Shown: one piece after another, positions 49,444 through 58,379 of the stretch
How the letters are laid out: the number at the start of each line of letters is the position of its first letter
How positions within the stretch are numbered: position 1 is the first letter of the stretch
Assembly: GCA_046328035.1 (NCBI GenBank)
Contig: JAXLXI010000002.1
Span: 310,001-374,000 of the forward strand
DNA from: JBGASG01 sp046328035
Lineage (GTDB): Bacteria > Cyanobacteriota > Vampirovibrionia > Obscuribacterales > Obscuribacteraceae
Direction: 5' to 3'
DNA length: 64,000 nucleotides
Translations under genes and position numbers: made by a program
The notes under the pieces: generated by a model
Databases searched by the model: none
The model's input: only the letters and a program-made list of their open reading frames with translations
Told to the model about the DNA's origin: nothing

Positions 49444-50733
49444 ATGACCGCTCCTGCGATTTTGATACAAGGCGGACTGGTGCTGGATCCAGCCTCCAAC
49501 AGCGAACGCGTCGCCGACATACGAATCAGCGACCAGCAGATAGCGGCGGTCGGAGAGAAACTGGAAAAACGCGACGGAGACACGGTTATCGATGCCAAAG
49601 GCATGTGGGTTTGTCCGGGGTTCATCGACCTGCACACCCACATGCGCGACCTCGGACAAAAAGACAAAGAAGACGTAGTCAGCGCCACGAAAGCCGCAGC
49701 CGCAGGCGGATTCACCACTATCGTCGCCATGGCCAACACCGAACCGCCCGTCGACAACACGGCGACACTACAGGTGGTGCTATCCCGCATCGCCGCCCAC
49801 GCTCAGATAGAAGTCTTGCCGGTCGCTTGTGTCACTAAGGGTCTGCAGGGTGCCGAACTCACCAATATGGTAGACCTGGCGGATGCCGGCGCTATCGCCT
49901 TCTCCGACGACGGCATGTGCATCATGAACATGGCAGTGCTGCGCCGCGCCCTGGAATATTCCCGCCTGGCAGAGCGCGTGATCATCAGTCATTGCGAGGA
50001 CAAAGATCTCTCGCTCGGTGGCGTCATACACGAAGGCGCCACGGCTACCAGACTGGGCTTGCCGGGCATCCCAACCACGTCTGAAACCGTGGCCGTGGCC
50101 CGCGAAATCGAAATGGTTCGCCAGTTCGATGCGCCGTATCACTTCACGCACATCTCGTGCGCCGACTCCGTCAATTTGATACGTCGCGCCAAGGAAGACG
50201 GGCTTCCTATCACAGCCGACGTCACTCCACACCACCTGACGTTGAGCGTCGACGAAATCGAACCGTATCATACTTGTTATAAGATGAAACCACCCTTGCG
50301 CACCGCCCGCGATATCGAAGCGCTGATCGAGGGTCTAAAAGATCGCACCATCGACGCCATCGCCACCGACCACGCACCGCATACCAGGCTGGAGAAGGCC
50401 GGTACAATGGCTGAGGCAAATGTCGGCATTATCGGATTGGAGTCGGCACTTTCAGTGACGCTCGAGACGCTGGTTTCTTCAAAAGCTCTCAGTCCGCTAA
50501 AATTCGTAGAACTGCTAACTACGGCTCCGGCTGCGGTTTTAGACCTGCCACAACCATCGCTGAGCGAAGGCGCCGTCGCCAACGTGACCGTCATCGATCC
50601 CAACACTAAGTGGACTTACGATGCCCACGCAGGTCATAGCAAATCAACAAACACGCCGTACCAAGGTCGCCAGCTTACCGGCCGGGTGATTACCACTATC
50701 TACCGCGGCAAGCAGGTCTACAAGCCCGCCTAG
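49444..50733 (+). CDS. pyrC: dihydroorotase (PyrC, class I)
   Basis: About 429 aa. Metal-binding FIDLHTHMRDLGQKDKEDV (the family has HxHxRxPG; here the end reads DLG), ATKAAAAGGFTTIVAMANTEP, VIISHCEDKDL, HFTHISCADSVNLIRRAKE, ADVTPHHLTL and IATDHAPHT. It closes carbamoyl aspartate to dihydroorotate. The ATG at 49444 is chosen because the upstream in-frame start lies inside pyrB. With pyrB it forms an operon; no other pyr genes are in the window. Confidence 0.96.
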   Translation: MTAPAILIQGGLVLDPASNSERVADIRISDQQIAAVGEKLEKRDGDTVIDAKGMWVCPGFIDLHTHMRDLGQKDKEDVVSATKAAAAGGFTTIVAMANTEPPVDNTATLQVVLSRIAAHAQIEVLPVACVTKGLQGAELTNMVDLADAGAIAFSDDGMCIMNMAVLRRALEYSRLAERVIISHCEDKDLSLGGVIHEGATATRLGLPGIPTTSETVAVAREIEMVRQFDAPYHFTHISCADSVNLIRRAKEDGLPITADVTPHHLTLSVDEIEPYHTCYKMKPPLRTARDIEALIEGLKDRTIDAIATDHAPHTRLEKAGTMAEANVGIIGLESALSVTLETLVSSKALSPLKFVELLTTAPAAVLDLPQPSLSEGAVANVTVIDPNTKWTYDAHAGHSKSTNTPYQGRQLTGRVITTIYRGKQVYKPA

Positions 50734-50762
50734 GTTTGCGGAAGTCTATATAAAAGCAGCCT

Positions 50763-51458
50763 TTACAGGGCGATGAATTGGGACAGGTCACGCTTGAAAT
50801 CTTCTGGCGTTTTGTACCAGCTTCTTTCAAGCAACACCTTGCCGTTGCCGTCAACGTAGATAACGCGCGGAAAACGTGTAACGTTGAAGCGCTTAGCCGT
50901 GGATTCATCCGCTTCAGCATCGATGCTGCGAAAATCAGCTTTGTTTCTCAGTTGGGATGCAACCTGCTCCCACACGGGTTTGAACTCCGTGCAGTACTTT
51001 CACCAACTAGTCCAAAATTCGTACACTTTCAACCGCCCGGCAATCTGCGGACCAGTCGCTCCACCAGGCTGACCCGCAGCTTGTTGAGCCTGCTGCCCCG
51101 GCGACTGCTGTCCCGCTGGCGCTGGGTGAGTCTTCTCTAGCTGGGCGAGAGCCTGTTGCGCCTGCAGTCCAATTGCTGAATTGCCTGCCGCTCCAGCGAC
51201 CCACTGAAAGTTTTGGCGCGCCATGGTGTACTGATGCATGCTCTGATAAGTCAAACCAAGGTAGTAATAGACCTCGGGATTCGATGGCGTTTGCCGGCCC
51301 GCCTGACCGAAATAGTTGAGCGCTTCGCTATATCGTTTGGCGGCGTAAGCTTTTTTACCTTCATCTATCGGGCCGGCAAGTACAGCTTGCGTGCCGACGA
51401 TCAAAGTTAGCGAAAGCCCCATGCTTAATTTCTTCCAGTGATGCGATCGTTCAACCAT
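50763..51458 (-). CDS. secreted TPR-thioredoxin, candidate selenoprotein (in-frame TGA at the active site)
   Basis: 231 aa if the TGA at 51000-51002 is read through (residue 153). The N-terminus has a signal peptide (LSMGLSLTLIVGTQAVLAG), TPR helices (AAKRYSEALNYFGQAG, PEVYYYLGLTYQSMHQYTMARQNF), and a Gln/Pro/Gly linker. The thioredoxin domain then reads KVYEFWTSW-TGA-KYCTEFKPVWEQV, with TGA at the first cysteine of WCxxC, Cys156 kept, and RFNVTRFPRVIYVDGNGK carrying the cis-proline. Both sides of the TGA are in frame and of normal family sequence, so decay is unlikely. The paralogue at 20766 has WCPYC there. A sequencing error or nonsense mutation is the alternative. Confidence 0.72.
50971..50993 (-). 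promoter_or_regulatory. SECIS-like hairpin after the TGA
   Basis: On the minus strand TGCACGG (50993-50987) pairs with CCGTGTG (50977-50971), seven pairs including two G-U, with the 9-nt loop AGTTCAAAC. The loop starts 13 bases after the TGA and has G at its second position, in line with what is known of bacterial SECIS elements (a short stem a dozen or more bases downstream with G early in the loop). Confidence 0.5.
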
Positions 51459-51521
51459 TCGAAGAACCTCCAGGGAAGAAACGGCAGTGTATCACGCGGC
51501 GAGCTTGTATCTATTTTACGG

Positions 51522-51735
51522 CTACAGCAACCGGGCATACCAGGCATAACGGGCCAATCCAAGACCACCGCCCACCGCAACACCGGTCCTGGCGCTCCGC
51601 AACGATGATTGCCAGAGATCTTCGTACGAGTTGATCTTGCCGTCCAGAAAGTCGTTAGCGGGGACCGCAATGATCATCGCCACGTTACCCGCAATCATGT
51701 CACCGGCCGCGAATTTTCCCGCGCTGTAAGTTTTT
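51522..51735 (-). pseudogene. out-of-frame C-terminal extension of the next gene
   Basis: Directly after the gene at 51700 another frame reads 68 residues (YSAGKFAAGDMIAGNVAMII...LARYAWYARLL) until a TAG at 51522-51524. It has good composition and an amphipathic or membrane-like helix and continues the style of the parent protein. The frames would join if one base were missing from the five-base A run of the minus strand at 51731-51735. Homopolymer error, frameshift mutation or programmed slippage are all possible. Confidence 0.55.
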
Positions 51736-52797
51736 GCTGCGGAACGCCATTAAAGCGACCGCCATCCCGCCCGCCACAATGTTACCGGCAGTGTCAGCTG
51801 TCGGCATCCAGGACGACAATTCGCCTGAGCCGGGCTCCACCGGCGGTGACACAATTGGGGCAGGCGGCTCAGTCGGTGGAGCAATCGAAGCAGGCGTGGG
51901 TTTTGAGGTTGATTTGCGCTTCTCCAGGATGATCGTCGTTTCTACTTCGGTTGAACCGACAGCATACGAGACCGTCACATTCGGCTTGTTGTCTGAAGTG
52001 GTGCCGTTGGTGACCGTGACGGTACGACCTACTTCTTTGGAAATCTCCGCGGCAATCTGGTCGGACGAGGCATTGTTCGCCATCCACTCCGAAACACGGC
52101 GAGCAACCAGACTGTCTAGCTTGCCGTCCCGCTGCATCTGCCTTTGTTGCGCCATCATGTCAAAGCCGGCAGAATCTGCCAGCGATGCGGTGCTCACTTT
52201 GCCGACAATGGAATAGTCGGGATGGCGGGCTAGATCAAACTCTCTGTGCAAGCCGATGCCCAGTTGCGGCGCAGTCATTGCTGAAGCGGTGGCGAACAAA
52301 TTGTTTTCCAGCCTGAGATTGAACTCGACTTTCAATGCATTGCGTTCAGTCGCGATGTACAGTTCCGGCTGCGCTTCGCTGTTTAAGCCAATTGTGACCT
52401 GCGTGTTATTGCCTTCTATGGTTTCGTTGACAATCTTGGAAACCTTTGCCCAGTCTCCCTTTCGGATATTGGTAGTCAGCTCACCCATGCGACTTCTCAG
52501 TCTGCGGGCAGATTCCGGCACCGCCTCGAGAGCGGCACTCAACCGATTAACATTCATACCAATCACCGTCGCCTTGGCATTGTCTTGCCCAAAACTAAAT
52601 TCGCGATGCGAACCCAGTTTGTATTCGACCGCAGGCGGCGCACATCCCAAGCCGAACGGCTCCGGGTCACCCTCGCCGCGCCATCTCATATCGCGGGCTA
52701 CGGCTACCATCGAATCCGAGAGCATACGCAGTGAAGCGGTTTCACTGGCATCACTGTTGGGTTCAAGACCTGGTTTCGAAATTAAGTCAAACGACAT
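51700..52797 (-). CDS. hypothetical protein, likely frameshifted at the 3' end
   Basis: About 365 aa from MSFDLISKPG. No recognised family. Mixed alpha/beta with VEYKLGSHREFSFGQDNAKAT, LGIGLHREFDLARHPDYSIVGKVSTASLA and VTVSYAVGSTEVETTIILEKRK, then a Pro-rich linker and a short hydrophobic segment (AGNIVAGGMAVALMAF) before the stop. There is no signal peptide. The 3' end seems to be out of frame with its natural extension. It lies on the same strand as, and upstream of, the TPR-thioredoxin gene, with 270 bases between. Confidence 0.7.
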   Translation of the reverse strand: MSFDLISKPGLEPNSDASETASLRMLSDSMVAVARDMRWRGEGDPEPFGLGCAPPAVEYKLGSHREFSFGQDNAKATVIGMNVNRLSAALEAVPESARRLRSRMGELTTNIRKGDWAKVSKIVNETIEGNNTQVTIGLNSEAQPELYIATERNALKVEFNLRLENNLFATASAMTAPQLGIGLHREFDLARHPDYSIVGKVSTASLADSAGFDMMAQQRQMQRDGKLDSLVARRVSEWMANNASSDQIAAEISKEVGRTVTVTNGTTSDNKPNVTVSYAVGSTEVETTIILEKRKSTSKPTPASIAPPTEPPAPIVSPPVEPGSGELSSWMPTADTAGNIVAGGMAVALMAFRSKNLQRGKIRGR

Positions 52798-53085
52798 CGG
52801 CGGCACCGTCCGTAGTGAAAGGGGTGTCGAGAGCGAAGCGCGGGGCTCAGCTCAATACATGCGGGATGTGCAGCCAAGTTTGTCAAACGCGCAGTGTCAG
52901 GTCTGCACGGTTTTTACTAATGAAGACCAGGCGAGTTAAATGAAACAGCTCTCAGGCTCGGAGATGGGAATGCCACCACATGCGGTGCGCTAATAGAGAC
53001 GTAGATTTGCCCGGGATGACGAACGCCTAACGGCGGTTGGAGGTTCCTTCAACACTTTCCTGTCAAGCCGCTAAAATGAGCCACT

Positions 53086-53508
53086 GTGTCACCCATGCAA
53101 TGGCTGCGCTTCAAGTTCCGACACCAGGGCGTTATTCTCATATCCCTGGTGTTTGCCCTCATTGTCTTCAACGTTCCGCTACAGCATTTCATCACCCTGG
53201 CGCGCTGGCAGCATTACGCGCTGTGCCTGGTTCCAGTTTCCGTCGGATACCTCCTCCAATTGGCGATTTCCTGGCGCCGCTTGCGTTTTTGGGGTAGAAC
53301 GTGCCTCACCCTCTCGGCGGTATACCTGGCAGCGTTCGCCATCGTCATTTACACTAATCCGTGGCTCGATCCTGGAAGCCAACTGGAGACGACTTACCAA
53401 AGTTCACTCCAGCGAGCATTCGGTCTAGGGTTTCTTGCATTCGGCTTAATTCTGACTATCGCCCTGCTGGCCTGGAACTGGGAAGAGAAGGAGAGACGCG
53501 ACACGTGA
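53086..53508 (+). CDS. four-span membrane protein
   Basis: A 140-aa protein with four helices: GVILISLVFALIVFNVPLQ, YALCLVPVSVGYLLQLAI, TCLTLSAVYLAAFAIVIY and FGLGFLAFGLILTIALLAW, ending in a charged NWEEKERRD. No family recognised. The start could be GTG 53086 or ATG 53095. It ends in a GTGA overlap with the kinase-like gene, so the two are coupled. Confidence 0.82.
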   Translation: MSPMQWLRFKFRHQGVILISLVFALIVFNVPLQHFITLARWQHYALCLVPVSVGYLLQLAISWRRLRFWGRTCLTLSAVYLAAFAIVIYTNPWLDPGSQLETTYQSSLQRAFGLGFLAFGLILTIALLAWNWEEKERRDT

Positions 53509-54032
53509 AGCGAATAGTGCTGCTTGTGGGCATTCCCGGTTCGGGCAAGACGACCCTCTCCAAACGGCTGACAGAACGAGGTTTTATTCGGTTCTGCGCC
53601 GACGATATACGGCAGGAGCTCTGGGGCGATGCCGGCGATCAGAAGGACCCCGAGACGGTTTTCAACATTTTTTTCAAGAAATTGGAAGAGGCGCTGATTC
53701 AGGGCGCCGATGTGGTGATCGACAACACCAATATCAACACGAAACACCGTCAGCCAATTCTGCAACGAGCCATAACCGCCGGGTACGAAGACATTCAGCT
53801 ATGGGTGCTGGACACGCCTCTCAATATCTGCCTTGAACGCAACCGCTCGCGCGCCCGCGCCGTTCCCGACGATATCGTCACCAACATGTACAACAGCGTC
53901 ACCAGTGCCGGCAGACCGCGGTCTCACGAAGGCAGGATTATTATTGTCCGCCCAGGAGTGGGCGATAACGACTTCCGGTTTTTCCCGCTTAAAGCTCCAG
54001 GACCACGTCCTACGCGAACATCTCCACACTGA
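53505..54032 (+). CDS. P-loop AAA kinase (polynucleotide-kinase/zeta-toxin-like)
   Basis: A 175-aa protein. Walker A in LLVGIPGSGKTTLSKRL (residues 6-22), the FIRFCADDIRQELWGD segment as in T4-PNK-type and zeta-like kinases, VVIDNTNINTKHRQPIL and LDTPLNICLERNRSR.. with the lid arginines. It phosphorylates a small molecule or a nucleic acid 5' end; the substrate is unknown. Start GTG overlaps the upstream stop. No antitoxin-like partner is visible, so a zeta-toxin role is unlikely. The 3' end overlaps the next gene tail to tail. Confidence 0.87.
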   Translation: MKRIVLLVGIPGSGKTTLSKRLTERGFIRFCADDIRQELWGDAGDQKDPETVFNIFFKKLEEALIQGADVVIDNTNINTKHRQPILQRAITAGYEDIQLWVLDTPLNICLERNRSRARAVPDDIVTNMYNSVTSAGRPRSHEGRIIIVRPGVGDNDFRFFPLKAPGPRPTRTSPH

Positions 54033-54402
54033 GATTGCGGTTGGAGGCTGCCGGCTGTTCGGTCTGGAAGAAGCCAGCCATGCTGTGACCTTCTTCGGTT
54101 GCGACGGCCAGCGGAGCTTCTTGCACGTGCTCGGCGGCCGGCTCGGCTGCTGCCACAGTGGCTACGGGCTCGGCTGGCGCTGCTTTGGTTTCGACTTTGG
54201 CCAGTTGGGGAGCTGATTTGACGGTAGTAAGGGTTTCCATGCCGAGGATGTCGAACGCGCCGTCGCCCAACATAGCGTCGTACTCGGATTGGTTCATCGA
54301 CTGAGCTTTGGAGCTGCCGATGTTGAGACTGGCAAACTCTTTATGCAAGTCTGCTGCTTCATTTACGAACTTCGATCGGATGGTTTCTGCCTTCGATGAC
54401 AT
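54010..54402 (-). CDS. hypothetical protein, 130 aa
   Basis: A helical N-terminal half (ETIRSKFVNEAADLHKEFASLN, MNQSEYDAMLGDGAFDILG) and an Ala/Pro/Glu-rich tail (APAEPVATVAAAEPAAEHV). No known domain, signal peptide or membrane helix. The SD is weak. It overlaps the kinase gene tail to tail by 23 bases. Confidence 0.65.
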   Translation of the reverse strand: MSSKAETIRSKFVNEAADLHKEFASLNIGSSKAQSMNQSEYDAMLGDGAFDILGMETLTTVKSAPQLAKVETKAAPAEPVATVAAAEPAAEHVQEAPLAVATEEGHSMAGFFQTEQPAASNRNLSVEMFA

Positions 54403-54528
54403 TGCTTATCTCGCCCTAGATAGTAATGTGCCTTTCCTGAGCTGCAGTTTAGGCAACTAGCGTGACAAAGAAATGTCAGGGTTGTGGAAGATTCGTGAAA
54501 TGCCATTTTCTTTCGAAGGCGGCAGGAA

Positions 54529-56322
54529 TCAGGGCTTATATTCGAGCACCAGTGAGCCGTAAGGCGGCAAAGACACCTTATCTGGATTGGCAGGGGCGGC
54601 AGCGTTCGGCCAGCTGGCCTGTAACACCGAGCTATGCCCACGCCCGTGGCGCTGTTGCGGCTTCAGTTCGACCACCTGTTCTTCGGGACTCATATTTACG
54701 GCAATCAGCAATAGCTGGTCGGGCGCCTGGCGCAGGTAAGAAACAACCTTAGGGTTGCCCTCTACTGCTTCATAGGTACCGTCGCGCAAAGCCGGCGACT
54801 TTCGTCTTAATTGAATAAGGCTCTGGTAGTACCTGTATATGGACTGCTCGTCCGCCCTCTCGGACGCCACGTTATGGGTCTTGAAGTTGTCTGCCACGGG
54901 CACCCAGGTCTGTTTAGCTGTGGAGAAACCGGCGTTAGCTTCCGCGTTCCATTGCATGGGAGTCCTTTCGCCGTCCCGACCCTTTTCCTTGGGCCAACCG
55001 ATTTTGCCAATCGGATCCTGTACCTCGTCCTTACTTATGGGATCGCGATTGGTCATACCAATTTCTTCTCCGTAATAGAGAATTGGTGTACCGCGCAACG
55101 TCAGTAGCATCGTCGCCATCAGTTTGGCAATCTGGTCGTTGTGCTTGCCGTCTCCGTATCGAACGTAAGCACGCTGCTGATCGTGATTGCTGAACAGGTA
55201 AACCGGCCATCCCTGCACCGGGTTGCCGTCCACCTCTTTGATAATCTTCTGGAACTGCTGCGCATCAAGTTTGTTGACGTCGGCGAAGAAGAAGTTCATG
55301 GGCAGCTGGATTTCATCGAGTTTCTTTCCATACATGTCCCACAAACCGCTGATGTCTGCAGTGAAGGTTTCGCCTATGACGACGCGGTCGCCATCGTACT
55401 TGCCCATCACGGTGCGCAACTCGCGCAGCACATCATGAATCTGCGGCAGGCGGTCATTGTATTTGTGATCCATGTTGGGATCGCCGAAATTGTTGACGCC
55501 CGGCTTCGTCGGGTTATCTGTGAGCTTCTCGTCTTCATAGAGCGTACTGATTGCATCCAGCCGGAAGCCCGCCACGCCTTTGTCTAGCCAGAAACGCGTG
55601 ACGTCGTACATCGCTTCTTTGACGGCAGGATTGCGCCAGTTGAGATCAGGTTGTTCTGGATAGAAGAAGTGATAGTAGTACTGACCGGTCGTCTTATCCA
55701 GCTGCCACGCTGAATGCCCGAAAACCGACTGCCAGTTGTTCGGCGGTCCGCCGTTCTTCCCGTCGCGCCATATGTAGAAATCTCTTTTGGAATCCTTGGC
55801 GGAAGACTTCGAAGCCACGAACCACGGATGTTTGTCGGAGGTATGGTTCATTACCAGGTCCATGATTATGCGGATATCGCGCTTCTTCGCCTCTTTCACC
55901 AGATTGTCGAAGTCAGCGAGCGTGCCGAATTCCGGTGCTATGTTGCAGTAGTCGGAGATGTCGTAACCGAAGTCTACTTGCGGCGACGGATAGCACGGCG
56001 TGATCCAGAGCGCATCCACACCCAGATCCTTCAAGTAATCGAGCTTGCTGGTGATGCCGTTGATATCTCCGATGCCATCGCCATTTGAGTCCGCAAAACT
56101 ACGCGGATAGATTTCATAGAACACCGCGCGCTGCCACCAGGGCTTGGCGGAGCCTGCTCCCTCTCTCGGAAGCGGTTGCGGATCCATCGACGCCTCAGCG
56201 GGCACCTCTGCTGGTGCCGCGCCTGGCAGCGCAATCGCGGACGGGATTGCCGACCATGTCGACACAGGCAGCAAAACAGAAAGACATGCAGCCGCCAGGC
56301 TGAATCTGCGCCGAAGCCTCAT
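54529..56322 (-). CDS. secreted alpha-glucosidase (GH13, oligo-1,6-glucosidase type)
   Basis: A 597-aa enzyme with a signal peptide (RRFSLAAACLSVLLPVSTWSA). GH13 motifs: FADSNGDGIGDINGITSKLDYLKDLGVDALWITP, DLVMNHTSDKHPWF, GFRLDAISTLYEDE (nucleophile Asp), VVIGETFTADISG (acid/base Glu) and FSNHDQQRAYVRYGD (third Asp). The GDINGI-type insertion and overall length fit oligo-1,6-glucosidase, sucrose isomerase or trehalose synthase relatives; alpha-glucosidase is the general call. AGAGGTGA precedes the start. Being secreted is unusual for this subgroup. Confidence 0.93.
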   Translation of the reverse strand: MRLRRRFSLAAACLSVLLPVSTWSAIPSAIALPGAAPAEVPAEASMDPQPLPREGAGSAKPWWQRAVFYEIYPRSFADSNGDGIGDINGITSKLDYLKDLGVDALWITPCYPSPQVDFGYDISDYCNIAPEFGTLADFDNLVKEAKKRDIRIIMDLVMNHTSDKHPWFVASKSSAKDSKRDFYIWRDGKNGGPPNNWQSVFGHSAWQLDKTTGQYYYHFFYPEQPDLNWRNPAVKEAMYDVTRFWLDKGVAGFRLDAISTLYEDEKLTDNPTKPGVNNFGDPNMDHKYNDRLPQIHDVLRELRTVMGKYDGDRVVIGETFTADISGLWDMYGKKLDEIQLPMNFFFADVNKLDAQQFQKIIKEVDGNPVQGWPVYLFSNHDQQRAYVRYGDGKHNDQIAKLMATMLLTLRGTPILYYGEEIGMTNRDPISKDEVQDPIGKIGWPKEKGRDGERTPMQWNAEANAGFSTAKQTWVPVADNFKTHNVASERADEQSIYRYYQSLIQLRRKSPALRDGTYEAVEGNPKVVSYLRQAPDQLLLIAVNMSPEEQVVELKPQQRHGRGHSSVLQASWPNAAAPANPDKVSLPPYGSLVLEYKP

Positions 56323-56362
56323 TACATCACCTCTGCCGGAACGGACAGAAGTATATCGCCAC

Positions 56363-57115
56363 TTAGCCCTGCGGTTTCTTCGCGGCTGGTTTCTTCGCAG
56401 CAGGTTTCTTCGCAGCAGGTTTCTTCGCGGCTGGTTTCTTCGCGGCTGGTTTCTTCGCAGTTGGTTTCTTCGCGGTTGGTTTCTTCGCGGCTGGTTTCTT
56501 CGCGGCTGGTTTCTTCGCGGCTGGTTTTTTCGCAGCTGGTTTCTTCGCCACCGGCTTGGAGGCTGGCTGTGGCTGGGGCTTCTTCACTACGGCGGGCACA
56601 GATTTGACGGCCGGGATTGTCGCTGCCCCGACAGCAGCAGCGCTGCCGTCGCCACCGTCAGTAGTGGCAGGCGCAGGTGGCGGCGGCGGTTTTGGTGTTC
56701 CCTTGACCATGGTTTGCGAGAGCCTGCGATTGAACTCGTTGAACCGCTGCTCCATGTCGTCCAGGTCTTCTTTCGGATAGCCCTTTTCCGAAACCTGGTT
56801 TTCCAAATAGGTGAGCGCCACTACTTGATTCCTGAACATCTCGGACTCTTCGCCGGTCAACCAGCCTTTGGAAATTGCACTCTCTATCTGCGAACGGAAG
56901 TTGTTGAGGCGCTCTTTATATCTCGCCGCGATGAGGGCGGTTTTGTTGCCGCTCAAACTCTTGAAATATGCTGCGGCTGAACCGCTGCCGGTACTTGCAC
57001 CGGAGGTGGACTCCGTGACTGCAGACACGTCGGCGGAGGCTTCCTCGTCGGCAAAACAAGGCGCCTGCGCCAATAGACACAGCACTGCCAGCCATGCGCC
57101 CACGCCCCTTCTCAT
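56363..57115 (-). CDS. secreted protein with a Lys/Ala/Pro repeat tail
   Basis: A 250-aa protein. Signal peptide (AWLAVLCLLAQAPCFA), then a Ser/Thr/Gly linker, a helical domain (FKSLSGNKTALIAARYKERLNNFRSQIES... EMFRNQVVALTYLENQVSEKGYPKEDL), a Pro-rich spacer (PPPPPAPATT), and about 13 copies of AKKPA from about 190 to the end. Such tails are usual in histone-H1-like DNA-binding proteins, which are cytoplasmic; here it follows an export signal. GGAGGGGAAG precedes the ATG. Confidence 0.85.
   Translation of the reverse strand: MRRGVGAWLAVLCLLAQAPCFADEEASADVSAVTESTSGASTGSGSAAAYFKSLSGNKTALIAARYKERLNNFRSQIESAISKGWLTGEESEMFRNQVVALTYLENQVSEKGYPKEDLDDMEQRFNEFNRRLSQTMVKGTPKPPPPPAPATTDGGDGSAAAVGAATIPAVKSVPAVVKKPQPQPASKPVAKKPAAKKPAAKKPAAKKPAAKKPTAKKPTAKKPAAKKPAAKKPAAKKPAAKKPAAKKPQG
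56368..56555 (+). repeat. 15-bp tandem repeat, about 12-13 copies
   Basis: Encodes the AKKPA repeats on the minus strand; the unit is GGTTTCTTCGCGGCT with G/C/A changes at the third position of two codons. The copies are nearly identical at the DNA level, so they have been recently amplified or homogenised. Confidence 0.92.
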
Positions 57116-57212
57116 CTTCCCCTCCGCAGGTTAGACATTCACGTACAAAGTTGGTACTTTCCTTCTGTCGATCCTACCAGGGTTGCAGTCCCTAGTCCGC
57201 GTTCGCAACATC

Positions 57213-58379
57213 ATGCACGTAACTCAACTTCGCGTCAGCGGATACCGATCAATCAAAGACGTCTGGCTCAAGCTCAAGCGAGTCAACGTCATTGTCGGCC
57301 CGAACGGCTGCGGCAAGAGTAATCTCTATCGCTCAATGTACCTGTTGTGGACCGCCGCTACCGGTCAGTTCGCCCGCGCCCTCGCCGAGGAAGGCGGCAT
57401 GCCGTCGGTATGCTGGGCGGGCGCTCGCAAAAAAGGACCCGTACGGGTCAAGTTCGCAGTCCGCTTTGATTCCCTGCACTACGAACTGGTTTGCGGCTTG
57501 CCACGCGCTGCCAGCAAAGACCGAGAGACGCCAAGTGCGTTCAATCTAGATCCGGAAGTGAAGAGCGAAGTGGTTTCATATCGCCAGAATGCGCGCGAGA
57601 CGAAACTTCTCACGCGCGATGCCGGCACCGTTTCGGCGCGCGATGCCAACGGCAAGCCGCTCGTTTTTCCGATGATCGCGGACAAAAATGAATCTGTGCT
57701 TTCTGAACTGCGCGAGCCACATCGATTTCCGGAGTTATCGATGCTCAGGCAAAACATATTGCGCTGGCGCTTCTATCATCATTTCCGCACCGATGCGGCT
57801 GCGCCGGTTCGCCAACCGCAAGTAGCAGTGCGCACCCCAGTGCTCAGTCACGATGGCAGCGATCTGGCGGCGGCATTGGAGACCATCGAAGAAATCGGTG
57901 ATGGGCAGGCGCTGCACAACTTGCTGGAGGCGGCATTTCCCGGCAGTCGCATGTCAGTGCAGCGTGACGGCGGGCGGCTGGCGGTGTCCATGGAGATGCC
58001 TGAGTTTCATCGCCCGTTTCTAGCCCACGAACTTTCGGACGGCACTCTGCAGTATCTCTGCCTGGTGGCGGCGCTTCTCAGTCCGCGGCCGCCGCTCCTG
58101 CTGGCGTTGAATGAACCGGAAAACAGCATTCACCCCAACCTCTACGAGCCGCTCGCAATGCTGATTGCCAAGGCTTCGGAAGAATCGCAGTTGTGGATCA
58201 CAACCCATTCACAAGAATTGGCGGACCACATCCTGGAGTACACCGGTGCCTCGCCGATCGAGTTGGAAAAGGTCGAGGGAGAGACGCGCATAGTCGGGCA
58301 AAAGCTGGGCGACGAGGAAGAAACCGAGGACAGCGACGACGATCAGGAAACCGAAGCGGAGGCGCATGCCACGCGATGA
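57213..58379 (+). CDS. AAA ATPase of the RecF/OLD type
   Basis: A 388-aa protein. Walker A in VNVIVGPNGCGKSNLYRSM, the ABC-type signature-like region SDGTLQYLCLVAALLS, Walker B in LLLALNEPENSIHPNL and TTHSQELADHI. It is the AAA_21-like ATPase without a TOPRIM nuclease domain. Relatives occur in OLD/abortive-infection and DNA-repair contexts; the role is unknown. The C-terminus is very acidic. It overlaps the ClC gene by four bases (ATGA). Confidence 0.88.
   Translation: MHVTQLRVSGYRSIKDVWLKLKRVNVIVGPNGCGKSNLYRSMYLLWTAATGQFARALAEEGGMPSVCWAGARKKGPVRVKFAVRFDSLHYELVCGLPRAASKDRETPSAFNLDPEVKSEVVSYRQNARETKLLTRDAGTVSARDANGKPLVFPMIADKNESVLSELREPHRFPELSMLRQNILRWRFYHHFRTDAAAPVRQPQVAVRTPVLSHDGSDLAAALETIEEIGDGQALHNLLEAAFPGSRMSVQRDGGRLAVSMEMPEFHRPFLAHELSDGTLQYLCLVAALLSPRPPLLLALNEPENSIHPNLYEPLAMLIAKASEESQLWITTHSQELADHILEYTGASPIELEKVEGETRIVGQKLGDEEETEDSDDDQETEAEAHATR

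Noticed and set aside
50763..50975. Separate short gene downstream of the TGA
   Set aside because: It is in frame with the upstream part, begins mid-thioredoxin domain and has no SD, so it is the C-terminal half of one protein.
53505..54032. Zeta-type toxin
   Set aside because: The P-loop kinase resembles zeta toxins in part, but there is no antitoxin gene; it is coupled to a membrane protein gene instead.
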